Below are positions 7,569 through 14,073 of a stretch of DNA of 53,823 bases, piece by piece; positions within the stretch are counted from its first letter, which is position 1; each line of letters opens with the position of its first letter. The stretch is from contig CALDUY010000040.1 of the NCBI GenBank assembly GCA_937923405.1, positions 1 through 53,823 of the forward strand, read 5' to 3'. The notes beneath the pieces were generated by a model. That model saw only the letters and a list, made by a program, of their open reading frames with translations. It searched no databases and was not told the DNA's origin. The DNA is from an uncultured Gemmataceae bacterium (lineage in GTDB: Bacteria; Planctomycetota; Planctomycetia; Gemmatales; Gemmataceae). Both the position numbers and the translations under genes were made by a program.

Positions 7569-8266
7569 CTACGGAAGTCTTTTCTCGGCCTTCGCCTCCA
7601 AATGCTCGAAGTTCGGGTACTTGGCGATCTCGGACACGAGGCCATCGCCGAACGAGTCCTTCAGCCGTCCGGCCCAGCCAGCGATCATCGTGTTCCAGTC
7701 GCCGACCTCGGCCACGAGCGCCTTTATGTCCCGCTTCTCCCAATAGTCGCCTTCGTCCATGACATCCTTCAGCACGCCGATCTCGGCACCGGCGTCCAGC
7801 AGCTTCACGACGGCGAGATGCGACCGAAGGAAGTTCTCGATGCCGCCAATTCCGGGTTGCTGGCGTACTGCGTTTTGCAGAACGACGACCAGGACCAGTC
7901 GCCCAGGTTCGTGCGGACCCGCTTGCCGTCGATCTCGATGGTCTTGGGGTAGACGGCCAGTCCGAAGTTCGCTTCCTCGCAGCCATCGCCCGGCAGCGTG
8001 CTGAAGGCAATCAGCTGCGTCGGCGTGATGCGGTACTGCCGGTTATCACGGACGAGGTATTGGCCCGCCTGGATCATCAACCAGCGGTTCGGGTCATCCT
8101 GGCCGAGCTTGTCGAAGTCAGCGCTGTTGTTGCCGACTTCCACGATCTCGACAACCTCCTTGAAGGGCAGATCGAGCGCCCTTTGCCGAAGCGGCTCGAC
8201 AAGTTGGCGTGCCTTCGCCGCAGTTCGGCTGGCCGATTGCAGGGAGTAGTGGATCGTTAAGCCCAT
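7569..8266 (-). pseudogene. Hypothetical protein gene split by a one-base frameshift
   Basis: Two adjacent frames form one protein. The first starts at ATG 8266 (MGLTIHYSLQSASRTAAKAR, GAGGAC ribosome site) and continues to KTQYASNPE; after a one-base loss near 7846-7851 the reading moves to the second frame, which gives GGIENFLRSHLAVVKLLDAG and runs to 7569. The joined product would be about 232 residues. The second frame is open upstream of its apparent GTG start, with sensible sequence exactly up to the break, which argues for one broken gene rather than two genes. It lies directly downstream of the 8305-8592 gene. The family is a planctomycete-type hypothetical. The shift may be real or a sequencing error. 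Confidence 0.65.
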
Positions 8267-8304
8267 GATCGTGTCCTCGTGAATGGAGCGGTGGTTCGGT
8301 TCAA

Positions 8305-8592
8305 TCAATACTGGTCTGCCCGAAGAATTGTCGAACTTGACCGATCTGCTTCGGTGATGACATAGAGCCGCACGCCGCCGACCGTATACAGCGAAAGTAC
8401 ACGCTCTCCTTCACGGATTGCATCGTGGTTGGCCTGCACATCCTCCGCATCCAGTTCGGAGCCAAAGTCGCCGCTGACATGCCTGCTCAACAGCGACCAG
8501 GGATGCGTGCCTGATGCGGATAACACTTCAAGCGATTCTGGAGTGGCGACCACTCTTTCCGAAGAAAACAGCGGCGTTTTCACGGCGATCAT
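8305..8592 (-). CDS. Plasmid-related hypothetical protein
   Basis: A 95-residue protein starting MIAVKTPLFSSERVVATPES. ATG at 8592 follows AAAGGAACCGAGAC; an upstream frame to 8667 would run through the 15-bp element and was rejected. The pattern F-x-V/L-x-x-V-V-A-T-P-x-x-L-E near the start and LYVITEADRSSSTIL near the end match small proteins I recall as common on plasmids and integrated elements. Their biochemical role is not known. It is followed by the frameshifted gene at 8266. Confidence 0.75.
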   Translation of the reverse strand: MIAVKTPLFSSERVVATPESLEVLSASGTHPWSLLSRHVSGDFGSELDAEDVQANHDAIREGERVLSLYTVGGVRLYVITEADRSSSTILRADQY

Positions 8593-8644
8593 GTCTCGGT
8601 TCCTTTGCGGTGATTCGTTGCTGTCTTGTATCCACGGTTCGTAA

Positions 8645-8659
8645 GGTACAAATGCGCTA
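8645..8659 (-). promoter_or_regulatory. Array element copy 2 (TAGCGCATTTGTACC)
   Basis: A copy of the 15-bp element 52 bases upstream of the start at 8592. Its first three bases, TAG, are the stop codon of the preceding gene (8657-8956), so gene end and element are fused. Copies 2 and 5 share the variant GCGCATT in place of GCGTCAT. Confidence 0.65.
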
Positions 8660-8956
8660 TTCTCCACCTTTCAAGGCTCGTCCCATTTCGTCAGGCCGCT
8701 CCGTCTCTGCCTCGGCCAACTGGTAAGCCTGCAGCCATGAATCGCCTGTGCCGCAGTCGAAGCTGCCGAAGGCCAGATGTGCCATTGGAGCGACGACCAG
8801 CCTGACGATGGGGTGCGTGTTCAAGGCTTCGGTTCCGTGGATGCCGTTCGCTCGCATCTCGTCCAGGACTCGAACAAGAAAATGGGCCAGCCCCGAAAGG
8901 TTGCTGGCCGATTGTGAGTCCAGAGCTTGCTGCCACATTGATCTGCTGATCGCCAT
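8657..8956 (-). CDS. Hypothetical protein
   Basis: A 99-residue protein starting MAISRSMWQQALDSQSASNL. The ATG at 8956 lies 5 bases after the stop of the upstream gene, so the two are co-transcribed. The sequence is mostly helical with a conserved-looking centre (NTHPIVRLVVAPMAHLAFGS). No signal peptide or known motif is seen. Its stop codon TAG is also the start of array element copy 2. Confidence 0.65.
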   Translation of the reverse strand: MAISRSMWQQALDSQSASNLSGLAHFLVRVLDEMRANGIHGTEALNTHPIVRLVVAPMAHLAFGSFDCGTGDSWLQAYQLAEAETERPDEMGRALKGGE

Positions 8957-8961
8957 CTCGA

Positions 8962-9213
8962 TCACCCATTGTGCGGTTGCCAATTGAAGTAGAAGCGAGG
9001 GTTGCCTTGAAATTCGAGGCTGCCTTTGACGCCATCCGACCGACGACGGACGACGACGAGTGGAGCCATAAAGCCGATGGCTTGAAACTCCTCGGTCAGT
9101 TCGCCGGTGTCCCACACCTGACCGTACTTGGCTTCAAGGGCTTCCCGACTGCCCGGCACAATGTTGATTTCTGCAAGGCGTTCACGGCGAATCGTTTCGG
9201 TCGGATCGTTCAT
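8962..9213 (-). CDS. Hypothetical protein common in mobile elements
   Basis: An 83-residue protein starting MNDPTETIRRERLAEINIVP, preceded by AAAAGGAACTGCG. The block EALEAKYGQVWDTGELTEEF followed by VVVRRRSDGVKGSLEF and PRFYFNWQP resembles a small family I recall from plasmid and element genes of diverse bacteria; its role is unknown. The C-terminal part looks like a beta sheet. First gene of a two-gene unit with 8657-8956, headed by array element copy 3. Confidence 0.72.
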   Translation of the reverse strand: MNDPTETIRRERLAEINIVPGSREALEAKYGQVWDTGELTEEFQAIGFMAPLVVVRRRSDGVKGSLEFQGNPRFYFNWQPHNG

Positions 9214-9254
9214 CGCAGTTCCTTTTCACCTTGGTTCGTGCGTCTGGCCCGTAA

Positions 9255-9269
9255 GGTACAATGACACTG
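9255..9269 (-). promoter_or_regulatory. Array element copy 3 (CAGTGTCATTGTACC)
   Basis: A copy of the 15-bp element 41 bases upstream of the start at 9213, in the same orientation. Two bases differ from consensus in the 5' part, while TCATTGTACC is intact. The previous gene (9284-9541) ends 14 bases before it. Confidence 0.6.
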
Positions 9270-9283
9270 ACTTCGCCTTGCGA

Positions 9284-9541
9284 TCAGTCGAAATAGCCTG
9301 GGTCTTCAACCTGATCGCCGATATGGTCGTCTAGGAAAGCCTGGGCCTCGGCGATCATCACACCGACTAGCTTGTGAGCGCACGCAACTGTGCCGTCCGT
9401 GGCTCCGCAGGCACACGGCGACCAGCCAAACGTGCTGGCAATTCCGGGGAAATCCCAATCGGTCTGGACGAGAAGTTCCTGGCCGTCTTCGGCGATGAGG
9501 AGATAGGCTCCGAAGTCGCCGTTCTGAAGTGTGAGCGTCAT
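9284..9541 (-). CDS. Hypothetical protein with Cys cluster
   Basis: An 85-residue protein starting MTLTLQNGDFGAYLLIAEDG. The frame extends upstream to a TTG at 9574, but ATG at 9541 makes a clean strand-rich start and was chosen. It contains CACGATDGTVACAH, three cysteines and a histidine within 14 residues, a possible zinc site. The C terminus is acidic (DDHIGDQVEDPGYFD). No family name can be given. It is a single-gene unit behind array element copy 4. Confidence 0.65.
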   Translation of the reverse strand: MTLTLQNGDFGAYLLIAEDGQELLVQTDWDFPGIASTFGWSPCACGATDGTVACAHKLVGVMIAEAQAFLDDHIGDQVEDPGYFD

Positions 9542-9581
9542 GTCATGTACTCGCTGGTCGGTAATTTCTCCCAACCCGCAA

Positions 9582-9596
9582 GGTACAAAGACGCTA
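9582..9596 (-). promoter_or_regulatory. Array element copy 4 (TAGCGTCTTTGTACC)
   Basis: A copy of the 15-bp element 40 bases upstream of the start at 9541. The preceding gene's stop TAG is at 9599-9601, two bases before the element, so the sequence reads TAGCG-TAGCGTC, a small tandem duplication of the element's first five bases. Confidence 0.62.
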
Positions 9597-9598
9597 CG

Positions 9599-9868
9599 CT
9601 ATCCCTCGTTCTCCGCTTCCAACTTCTCGAAGAACTCAACAACGTGTTTCGGCGCTTTGAAGTCCTCGCCAGTGTTCTTCATCAAGAAGTCGATGGCGCT
9701 GTCGATCAGTTCTTCGTTGCTGGTCACACCTTTCGGGACCTTCCAGCCGAGTTGTGCAGCGGCGGCGGGATGATCCTCGTGGCGCTCAACGAACGGAAAG
9801 GAATTGGCGTTCTCATCGACCAGGAACCAGAAGCCTAAATCGTCCGGTCCCATCAGCGTGACTTTCAT
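9599..9868 (-). CDS. Hypothetical acidic protein
   Basis: An 89-residue protein starting MKVTLMGPDDLGFWFLVDEN. ATG at 9868 follows GGGAGAACACC, which decides it over the longer frame to 9937. The N-terminal half is strand-rich, the C-terminal half helical and acidic (KHVVEFFEKLEAENEG). A cytoplasmic location is likely. The similar start and size of the neighbouring 9284-9541 protein suggest a loosely related small-protein set, but no shared motif is clear. Confidence 0.65.
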   Translation of the reverse strand: MKVTLMGPDDLGFWFLVDENANSFPFVERHEDHPAAAAQLGWKVPKGVTSNEELIDSAIDFLMKNTGEDFKAPKHVVEFFEKLEAENEG

Positions 9869-9908
9869 GGTGTTCTCCCAGCAGCGGTGTCGTTGAAGCA
9901 AGCATGAA

Positions 9909-9923
9909 GGTACAAATGCGCTA
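9909..9923 (-). promoter_or_regulatory. Array element copy 5 (TAGCGCATTTGTACC)
   Basis: A copy of the 15-bp element 40 bases upstream of the start at 9868. It is identical to copy 2. The tyrosine recombinase gene ends 17 bases before it. Confidence 0.65.
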
Positions 9924-9940
9924 TGGGCCGCTGGCAACCA

Positions 9941-10843
9941 CTATCCGACCGGCAGGTAGTTGGCACTGCTGTCAGCCGGACGTGCGTGGAGGTACTTGCC
10001 CGTTGTCGAGATCGAAGCGTGACCAAGAGTGGCCTGCACAAGATGGATCGGTGCGCTACGGTCGAGAGCGTGCGAAGCGTGGGCGTGCCGGAGCCAGTGG
10101 CACGAAACGGCCTTCTCGATCCCCGCCCGCTTCGCCGCCTTGCTGACGATCCGCCAAACCATCGACTCGTCCAAGTGTCCGCCTTTTCGTGAACGGAACA
10201 CCGGAGCGGGGTCGGGTGCATCGCCCCGTAACGACATCAGTGTGTTCCAGACCGATTGCGGCACGAGGACCGTGCGGGTCTTCGAGCCTTTGCCGAAGAC
10301 GGTGATCTGGCCCGCCGTGTCCCGGCTCTGAAGATCGGACCACTTCAAGCTGCACAATTCGGCGACCCGAAACCCACCGGCGTACAGCGTTAAAAGAATC
10401 GCCCGGTTCCGTGGCATCCGTTCGAGGGAGATCATCTTTACCACGTCGCCTTCTTCGAGAATTCGCTCTGCCAGCTTCTCCCGGAGTGCCGGGAGCCGAA
10501 GCGGTCGGGCCACGTCGAACTGCAAGTAGCCGAGCCGATGCCCGAAGGCGAACAGGCTCTTGACCGCCGACAACGAGCGGTACACCGAGGTCGGCTCCAG
10601 GCCCGCCACGACAAGCTGCTCGGCGAACTGCTGGAGGTCGCCGAGGGTGACACGGTGGATTGGCTTCTGGATGGCAGCGAGGAACCGCTCGGCATCTCGC
10701 CGGTATGCCCGCTGCGTGTGGCGGCTGCGACCGTGGAGCCAAAGCTCGATCAAATGCTGGTCCGACTCGGCCTGCTGGGTGACAACAAGGGCGGTCGGCG
10801 TCACCGGGACCAGCGCCCCGTCCGGGGATTCGTGCTGAGGCAT
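9941..10843 (-). CDS. Tyrosine recombinase (XerC/XerD-like)
   Basis: A 300-residue site-specific recombinase. An N-terminal SAM-like core-binding domain (about residues 25-115, with HTQRAYRRDAERFLAAI) precedes the catalytic domain. The active-site set is complete: Arg in YAGGFRVAELCSLKW, Lys in GKGSKTRTV, His/Arg in CHWLRHAHASHAL, His in LGHASISTTGKY and the nucleophile Tyr in the same stretch. The ATG at 10843 follows GAAGGAGTGTTATC; the longer frame to 10921 was rejected. It sits inside the small-gene array, away from the element's end, so it may move or shuffle gene units or resolve multimers rather than integrate the element. Array element copy 5 lies just past its stop. Confidence 0.93.
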   Translation of the reverse strand: MPQHESPDGALVPVTPTALVVTQQAESDQHLIELWLHGRSRHTQRAYRRDAERFLAAIQKPIHRVTLGDLQQFAEQLVVAGLEPTSVYRSLSAVKSLFAFGHRLGYLQFDVARPLRLPALREKLAERILEEGDVVKMISLERMPRNRAILLTLYAGGFRVAELCSLKWSDLQSRDTAGQITVFGKGSKTRTVLVPQSVWNTLMSLRGDAPDPAPVFRSRKGGHLDESMVWRIVSKAAKRAGIEKAVSCHWLRHAHASHALDRSAPIHLVQATLGHASISTTGKYLHARPADSSANYLPVG

Positions 10844-10878
10844 GATAACACTCCTTCTCTGGTCTAATTCCGAACACT

Positions 10879-11002
10879 GCCCGGCCACTTCTCTGCACAC
10901 ATCCGGGCGAATTACTTGCACATTTCGAGCAGCATCCTGACAGGTTCAGGTCGGTTCTCGGCGAGAATCCGGCCAAATACTGAACGAAGCCTGACACGTT
11001 CA
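10879..11002. other. Cluster of inverted repeats upstream of the recombinase
   Basis: The 190-base gap between the recombinase start and the next gene holds several dyads in a row: GCCCGG (10879) with CCGGGC (10903), CCTGA-CAGGT-TCAGG (10936-10950), an imperfect pair around GGTTCTC-GAGAATCC (about 10953-10971), and TGAACG (10981) with CGTTCA (10997). No open frame covers it. Such clustering next to a recombinase gene could be a recombination site that folds or binds protein, or an operator region. Confidence 0.4.
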
Positions 11003-11033
11003 CAACTATCCCCGTCCAGACCCCGCACACAAT

Positions 11034-11489
11034 TCAGCCGATTCCCGAACTCTTCAAGTGGCGAAACACTCGCTTGAGAACCACGTTGTCGTCGTGGCCG
11101 GACGTTCCTTCGGGAAAGCACGTCGCCAGGGCAGATTCAACCTGATCCTTCGCCAAGGTGCTGAGGCCGAGAGCCTTCAATCCTTCGAGCAACGCCGTCA
11201 GATCGTTCTTGAACTTCTTGATCTCGATCTTCGTGCTGGCCGGTTGCCGCTCGTAGAAAATGACGTACTCTCCGGACACGGTGACACCGCTCTCCCTGGC
11301 CCGCAGATTGTCCTCGACCATCGCCGCTGTGAAGTAAGGCCGACCGTTCGGCAGCTTTAGAGGCGCATGACACGTCCCACGTTTGACGTGCCAGTAGAAC
11401 TGGCTGCGGCTAATCTTCAACAAGCGGCACATCGCCGACACCGACACAGCAGCTTTGAGCGGGTTTTCAGACTTCATAACGACACCCAT
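11034..11489 (-). CDS. HTH DNA-binding protein
   Basis: A 151-residue protein starting MGVVMKSENPLKAAVSVSAM. Residues 15-45 (SVSAMCRLLKISRSQFYWHV) form a MerR/excisionase-like helix-turn-helix, followed by a wing-like segment around GRPYFTAAMVEDNLR. The C-terminal half is helical. The ATG at 11489 follows AAAGGAACCCCGACG; a GTG at 11534 that overlaps the upstream stop is an alternative. It is the last gene of an operon with a RuvB-like ATPase (11531-12469) and a hypothetical (12482-12976). It probably recognises DNA for the ATPase or regulates the operon. Confidence 0.75.
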   Translation of the reverse strand: MGVVMKSENPLKAAVSVSAMCRLLKISRSQFYWHVKRGTCHAPLKLPNGRPYFTAAMVEDNLRARESGVTVSGEYVIFYERQPASTKIEIKKFKNDLTALLEGLKALGLSTLAKDQVESALATCFPEGTSGHDDNVVLKRVFRHLKSSGIG

Positions 11490-11530
11490 CGTCGGGGTTC
11501 CTTTCAGAATTCGGACAGTTCTCGACACGC

Positions 11531-12469
11531 TCACCCGGTCGTCGCCGTCAAATGCTCGTGGCCCTTGGCCGTCAGCATCCGGCCTTTCTCGGACTTCGTG
11601 ATGAGGTCCAGCCGGATGAAGTCACTCTCGAACATCTCGATGCTCTGCCGGGGTAGGCCCATCTGCGTGGCGATGACGTTGAGACGAACAGCGCCTTCCC
11701 CTTCACGGAGAATGTTGAGGTAGCGCTGCTCGACTGCATCAAGACCGAGGCTGTCGATCTGCTCGGTACGGCACATCGCCTCGACGTGAGCCGCCGTGAT
11801 GAGGTCCGTCCCTGCCGCTGATGCCTGCTGCTTCGCCGATTCAAGAAGACGGACGGCGAGCCGAGGAGTTCCCCGGCTCTTGGAAGCAAGCTGGTGAACC
11901 GCATCCTCTTCAATCGTCCATCGGAGCCGTTTGGCCCGCTGCTGGATCAGGAGGAATGTTTCCTCGTCCGAATAGTGCGTGGTCCTGATCTGGATGCGAA
12001 ACCGCTCTCGCATACTGCGGGTCAAAAGGTGTTCGTCCGTGGTTGCCCCGATCAAGCAGAACGACGGCAACGTGACGACGTGCTTCTTGCCGAGGAACAG
12101 CTTCCGCTCCTCCAAGGCCCGGTACAACGTCACCTGGGCGGCTGACGACAGGTCTTGGATTTCATCGAGGAACCAGATGTCCCCTGGCTCCAGCATCATG
12201 AGCGCCCCGTGAACATGCTCCGGGGTTCGGATATTCTGAGCCAACTCAATCGTCAGGTTGCAGGCGACCTCCCTTGCCACGATTTCACTTAGCAAAGTTT
12301 TCCCCGTGCCTGCTGGCCCGGAGATCAGCAAGTGCGGGAAGGCTTGTTCTTCGGACGCCTTCGTGCAGTCGTGGAAGTAGGCGTTGATGGCCGTACGAAG
12401 GACGGCCACGGCGGTCTTCTGGCCTACGACGTGATCGAGCGTCGGGACGACTTGGCTGATCGTGTCCAT
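11531..12469 (-). CDS. RuvB-like AAA+ ATPase
   Basis: A 312-residue AAA+ protein with Walker A GPAGTGKT, Walker B in GDIWFLDEIQDL, sensor-1 region CLIGATTDEHLL and an arginine-finger-like SMRERFRIQI, followed by a lid and a C-terminal winged helix (RLNVIATQMGLPRQSIEMFE). This is the RuvB layout (Holliday-junction branch migration motor) at nearly normal length, but the sequence is divergent (for example WFLDEIQDLSS in place of the usual FIDEIHRL). The genome presumably has its own chromosomal ruvB, so this is an element-borne paralogue. ATG at 12469 follows GGAGAACTCCGTG. It lies 12 bases after the 12482-12976 gene and is linked to an HTH protein, which hints at a DNA-remodelling or recombination module. 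Confidence 0.88.
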   Translation of the reverse strand: MDTISQVVPTLDHVVGQKTAVAVLRTAINAYFHDCTKASEEQAFPHLLISGPAGTGKTLLSEIVAREVACNLTIELAQNIRTPEHVHGALMMLEPGDIWFLDEIQDLSSAAQVTLYRALEERKLFLGKKHVVTLPSFCLIGATTDEHLLTRSMRERFRIQIRTTHYSDEETFLLIQQRAKRLRWTIEEDAVHQLASKSRGTPRLAVRLLESAKQQASAAGTDLITAAHVEAMCRTEQIDSLGLDAVEQRYLNILREGEGAVRLNVIATQMGLPRQSIEMFESDFIRLDLITKSEKGRMLTAKGHEHLTATTG

Positions 12470-12481
12470 CACGGAGTTCTC

Positions 12482-12976
12482 CTACGCCACGATCTCGGCC
12501 TGGACGCCGAGCTTGTGGATATAACGCCGTGCCTTCACGTCCTCGAACGCCGCCTGCACCTGTCCGTCTCGCACGACATCGACATGCAGGGTTCGACCGT
12601 CCGGCAGGACGATGGGTTCGGCCTTGCGGCGAATCTCGATCTTGCCGTGGTGGTAACTGCCTTGCTGCCAGACAACTGCCCGACGCCCCGTCGTGTAGCG
12701 AATGCGCACGACACAATGATCGAGCAACCCTGGCCCACCAAGACTTCGCCGGTTGTGAATGAGCAGCGGAATCTTCACGCTGCCGGTACTGCGTCCGATG
12801 AACCCGTACACGTCGTTTTCCTCCAACCAGTCCCGGCCACTCTCCGGCCCTTCCGTCTCCCCAAGCGAAACATGCAACCGAGTACGGTTCTGTCGGGCTT
12901 GCCCAAGGATGCGAACAACTTCATTTGGCGTGCGCACGTCATACGACGTGCCGTTCATCTGCTTGGACTGTTTCAT
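12482..12976 (-). CDS. Hypothetical protein of the RuvB-like operon
   Basis: A 164-residue protein starting MKQSKQMNGTSYDVRTPNEV, with a perfect GAGGAGGT ribosome site before ATG 12976. The protein has an alpha/beta first half (VRILGQARQNRTRLHVSLGE) and a strand-rich second half (VRIRYTTGRRAVVWQQGS). It is cytoplasmic, with no catalytic motif that I recognise. It heads the operon with the RuvB-like ATPase and HTH gene, and array element copy 6 lies 27 bases upstream. Confidence 0.7.
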   Translation of the reverse strand: MKQSKQMNGTSYDVRTPNEVVRILGQARQNRTRLHVSLGETEGPESGRDWLEENDVYGFIGRSTGSVKIPLLIHNRRSLGGPGLLDHCVVRIRYTTGRRAVVWQQGSYHHGKIEIRRKAEPIVLPDGRTLHVDVVRDGQVQAAFEDVKARRYIHKLGVQAEIVA

Positions 12977-13003
12977 GGCCGAAATACCTCCTCGGCCACA
13001 CAA

Positions 13004-13018
13004 GGTACAATGACCCTA
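13004..13018 (-). promoter_or_regulatory. Array element copy 6 (TAGGGTCATTGTACC)
   Basis: A copy of the 15-bp element 27 bases upstream of the start at 12976, in front of the RuvB-like operon. The stop TGA of the preceding gene (13019-13021) abuts its first base. The short distance to the ribosome binding site fits a promoter with transcription starting within or just after the element. Confidence 0.65.
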
Positions 13019-13306
13019 TCATGAGTCCGTGACCCTTCTCTCCGTCAGCGTGATCCTTCCGCCGCCGTCGATCAGGTTCGAGACTTGAGCGCCCATCGGA
13101 TCGTCGGCGTCCAGGTCGTCAGCGAACACTGCGACTTCGATCTGCACGTCTTCCACGTCGGCCTTGCTCGTCCGCAGGTTGCTCTTTGCAAACTGCCTCA
13201 CGATGCGGTCCAGCTTGGCGTCGTCGTCGGCCCACACGAGCAGGCCGAGCTTGACCTTTACCGACAGCATCACGACCGCATCGAATTCGGTGTTGAGCTT
13301 CCTCAC
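13019..13306 (-). CDS. Hypothetical acidic protein
   Basis: A 95-residue protein starting at GTG 13306 (RKLNTEFDAVVMLSVKVKLG); the GTG overlaps the stop of the upstream gene (GTGA), indicating translational coupling. The sequence alternates strands and helices (VKLGLLVWADDDAKLDRIV) and is acidic, rich in Asp in the centre (ADDLDADDPMG). No family is recognised. Confidence 0.65.
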   Translation of the reverse strand: MRKLNTEFDAVVMLSVKVKLGLLVWADDDAKLDRIVRQFAKSNLRTSKADVEDVQIEVAVFADDLDADDPMGAQVSNLIDGGGRITLTERRVTDS

Positions 13307-13764
13307 AGAACCTCGCTGCCCTCGAAAGGGTCCAAGCCCTCGAAGTCTTCGAGTTCCTGGCGTTCTAGGATCAGATCGACGGCGAGTTCGGCGTCGTATT
13401 CCTCGCCGCTTCCCAGCACGTCGTCTTCGCTCAACACGATCATGCGGTGGTCGGGGCCGATGAGGTACACCTGCTGGTCGATGATGTCGAACTCGCCTTC
13501 GGCCTGGGCGTTCATCGCCGCTTGTCTGGCGTCGTTCTGGTTGTCGAACGGGCCGATCCGGTGGACGTTGCCATCGGCCTCATAGAAGACCGACCACGGG
13601 CCTTCCTTCGACGCCGGATCGTCGGCATGAAGCAGGGCGAGCATCGCCTCGAACAGCTCGTCGGTGAAGCCCTCGTCGGCCTTGTAGTCGTCGTAGATGT
13701 TGCCTGCCTCGGCTAAGGGCCGGAGGATGTCCAGGGCGAGTCGGATTGCCTCTTGTCGGGTCAT
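13303..13764 (-). CDS. Hypothetical acidic protein
   Basis: A 153-residue protein starting MTRQEAIRLALDILRPLAEA. It is strongly acidic. The middle (GPWSVFYEADGNVHRIGPFD) looks like a small sheet, and the C terminus DFEGLDPFEGSEVL is very acidic. No signal, metal site or known domain is seen. Highly acidic proteins on mobile elements sometimes mimic DNA, but there is no other support for that here. Middle gene of the three-gene unit 14009-13019. Confidence 0.65.
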   Translation of the reverse strand: MTRQEAIRLALDILRPLAEAGNIYDDYKADEGFTDELFEAMLALLHADDPASKEGPWSVFYEADGNVHRIGPFDNQNDARQAAMNAQAEGEFDIIDQQVYLIGPDHRMIVLSEDDVLGSGEEYDAELAVDLILERQELEDFEGLDPFEGSEVL

Positions 13765-13808
13765 GGTGGTCCTTTGGGTTCTTGGCTAGTGGAGTTCACG
13801 AGCAACCC

Positions 13809-14009
13809 CTACTTGATGCGGTATTGCTCGATGGCGGCGATGATCGCCGCATCAACGTCTTGCCCGGACTGCGCCGCAGCGCTCCCGGCGTTGTTGATCT
13901 TCGCCAGATCGAAGATGTTGAACTGGAAGCCAGTGCCGTACTTCTTGAAAGCGTCGGCGACAGTCTTCTCGATGCGTCTCTCGTCCTTCGTCATGCGTCG
14001 AATCGCCAT
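13809..14009 (-). CDS. Small hypothetical protein
   Basis: A 66-residue protein starting MAIRRMTKDERRIEKTVADA and helical throughout (KKYGTGFQFNIFDLAKINNA). ATG at 14009 follows AAGAAGGACAACCAC. It heads the unit 14009-13019, with array element copy 7 at 49 bases upstream. A basic N terminus and acidic C terminus suggest a small nucleic-acid-binding or adaptor protein, without firm evidence. Confidence 0.65.
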   Translation of the reverse strand: MAIRRMTKDERRIEKTVADAFKKYGTGFQFNIFDLAKINNAGSAAAQSGQDVDAAIIAAIEQYRIK

Positions 14010-14058
14010 GTGGTTGTCCTTCTTGTTTTCCTTGAGAGTCTTGATTGACTCCCAAGGT

Positions 14059-14073
14059 GGTACAGTGACGCTA
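14059..14073 (-). promoter_or_regulatory. Array element copy 7 (TAGCGTCACTGTACC)
   Basis: A copy of the 15-bp element 49 bases upstream of the start at 14009. Its first three bases, TAG (14071-14073), are the stop codon of the ardC-like gene, so gene end and element are fused as in copy 2. Confidence 0.65.

Noticed and set aside
12119..12134. Sequence close to the 15-bp array element inside the RuvB-like gene
   Set aside because: GGTACAACGTCAC matches only part of the element, lies within a coding region and precedes no gene start; it is explained by the protein sequence.
13303..13764. DNA-mimic (anti-restriction or anti-CRISPR) protein because of strong acidity
   Set aside because: Acidic composition alone is not evidence; no known family or structure supports it.
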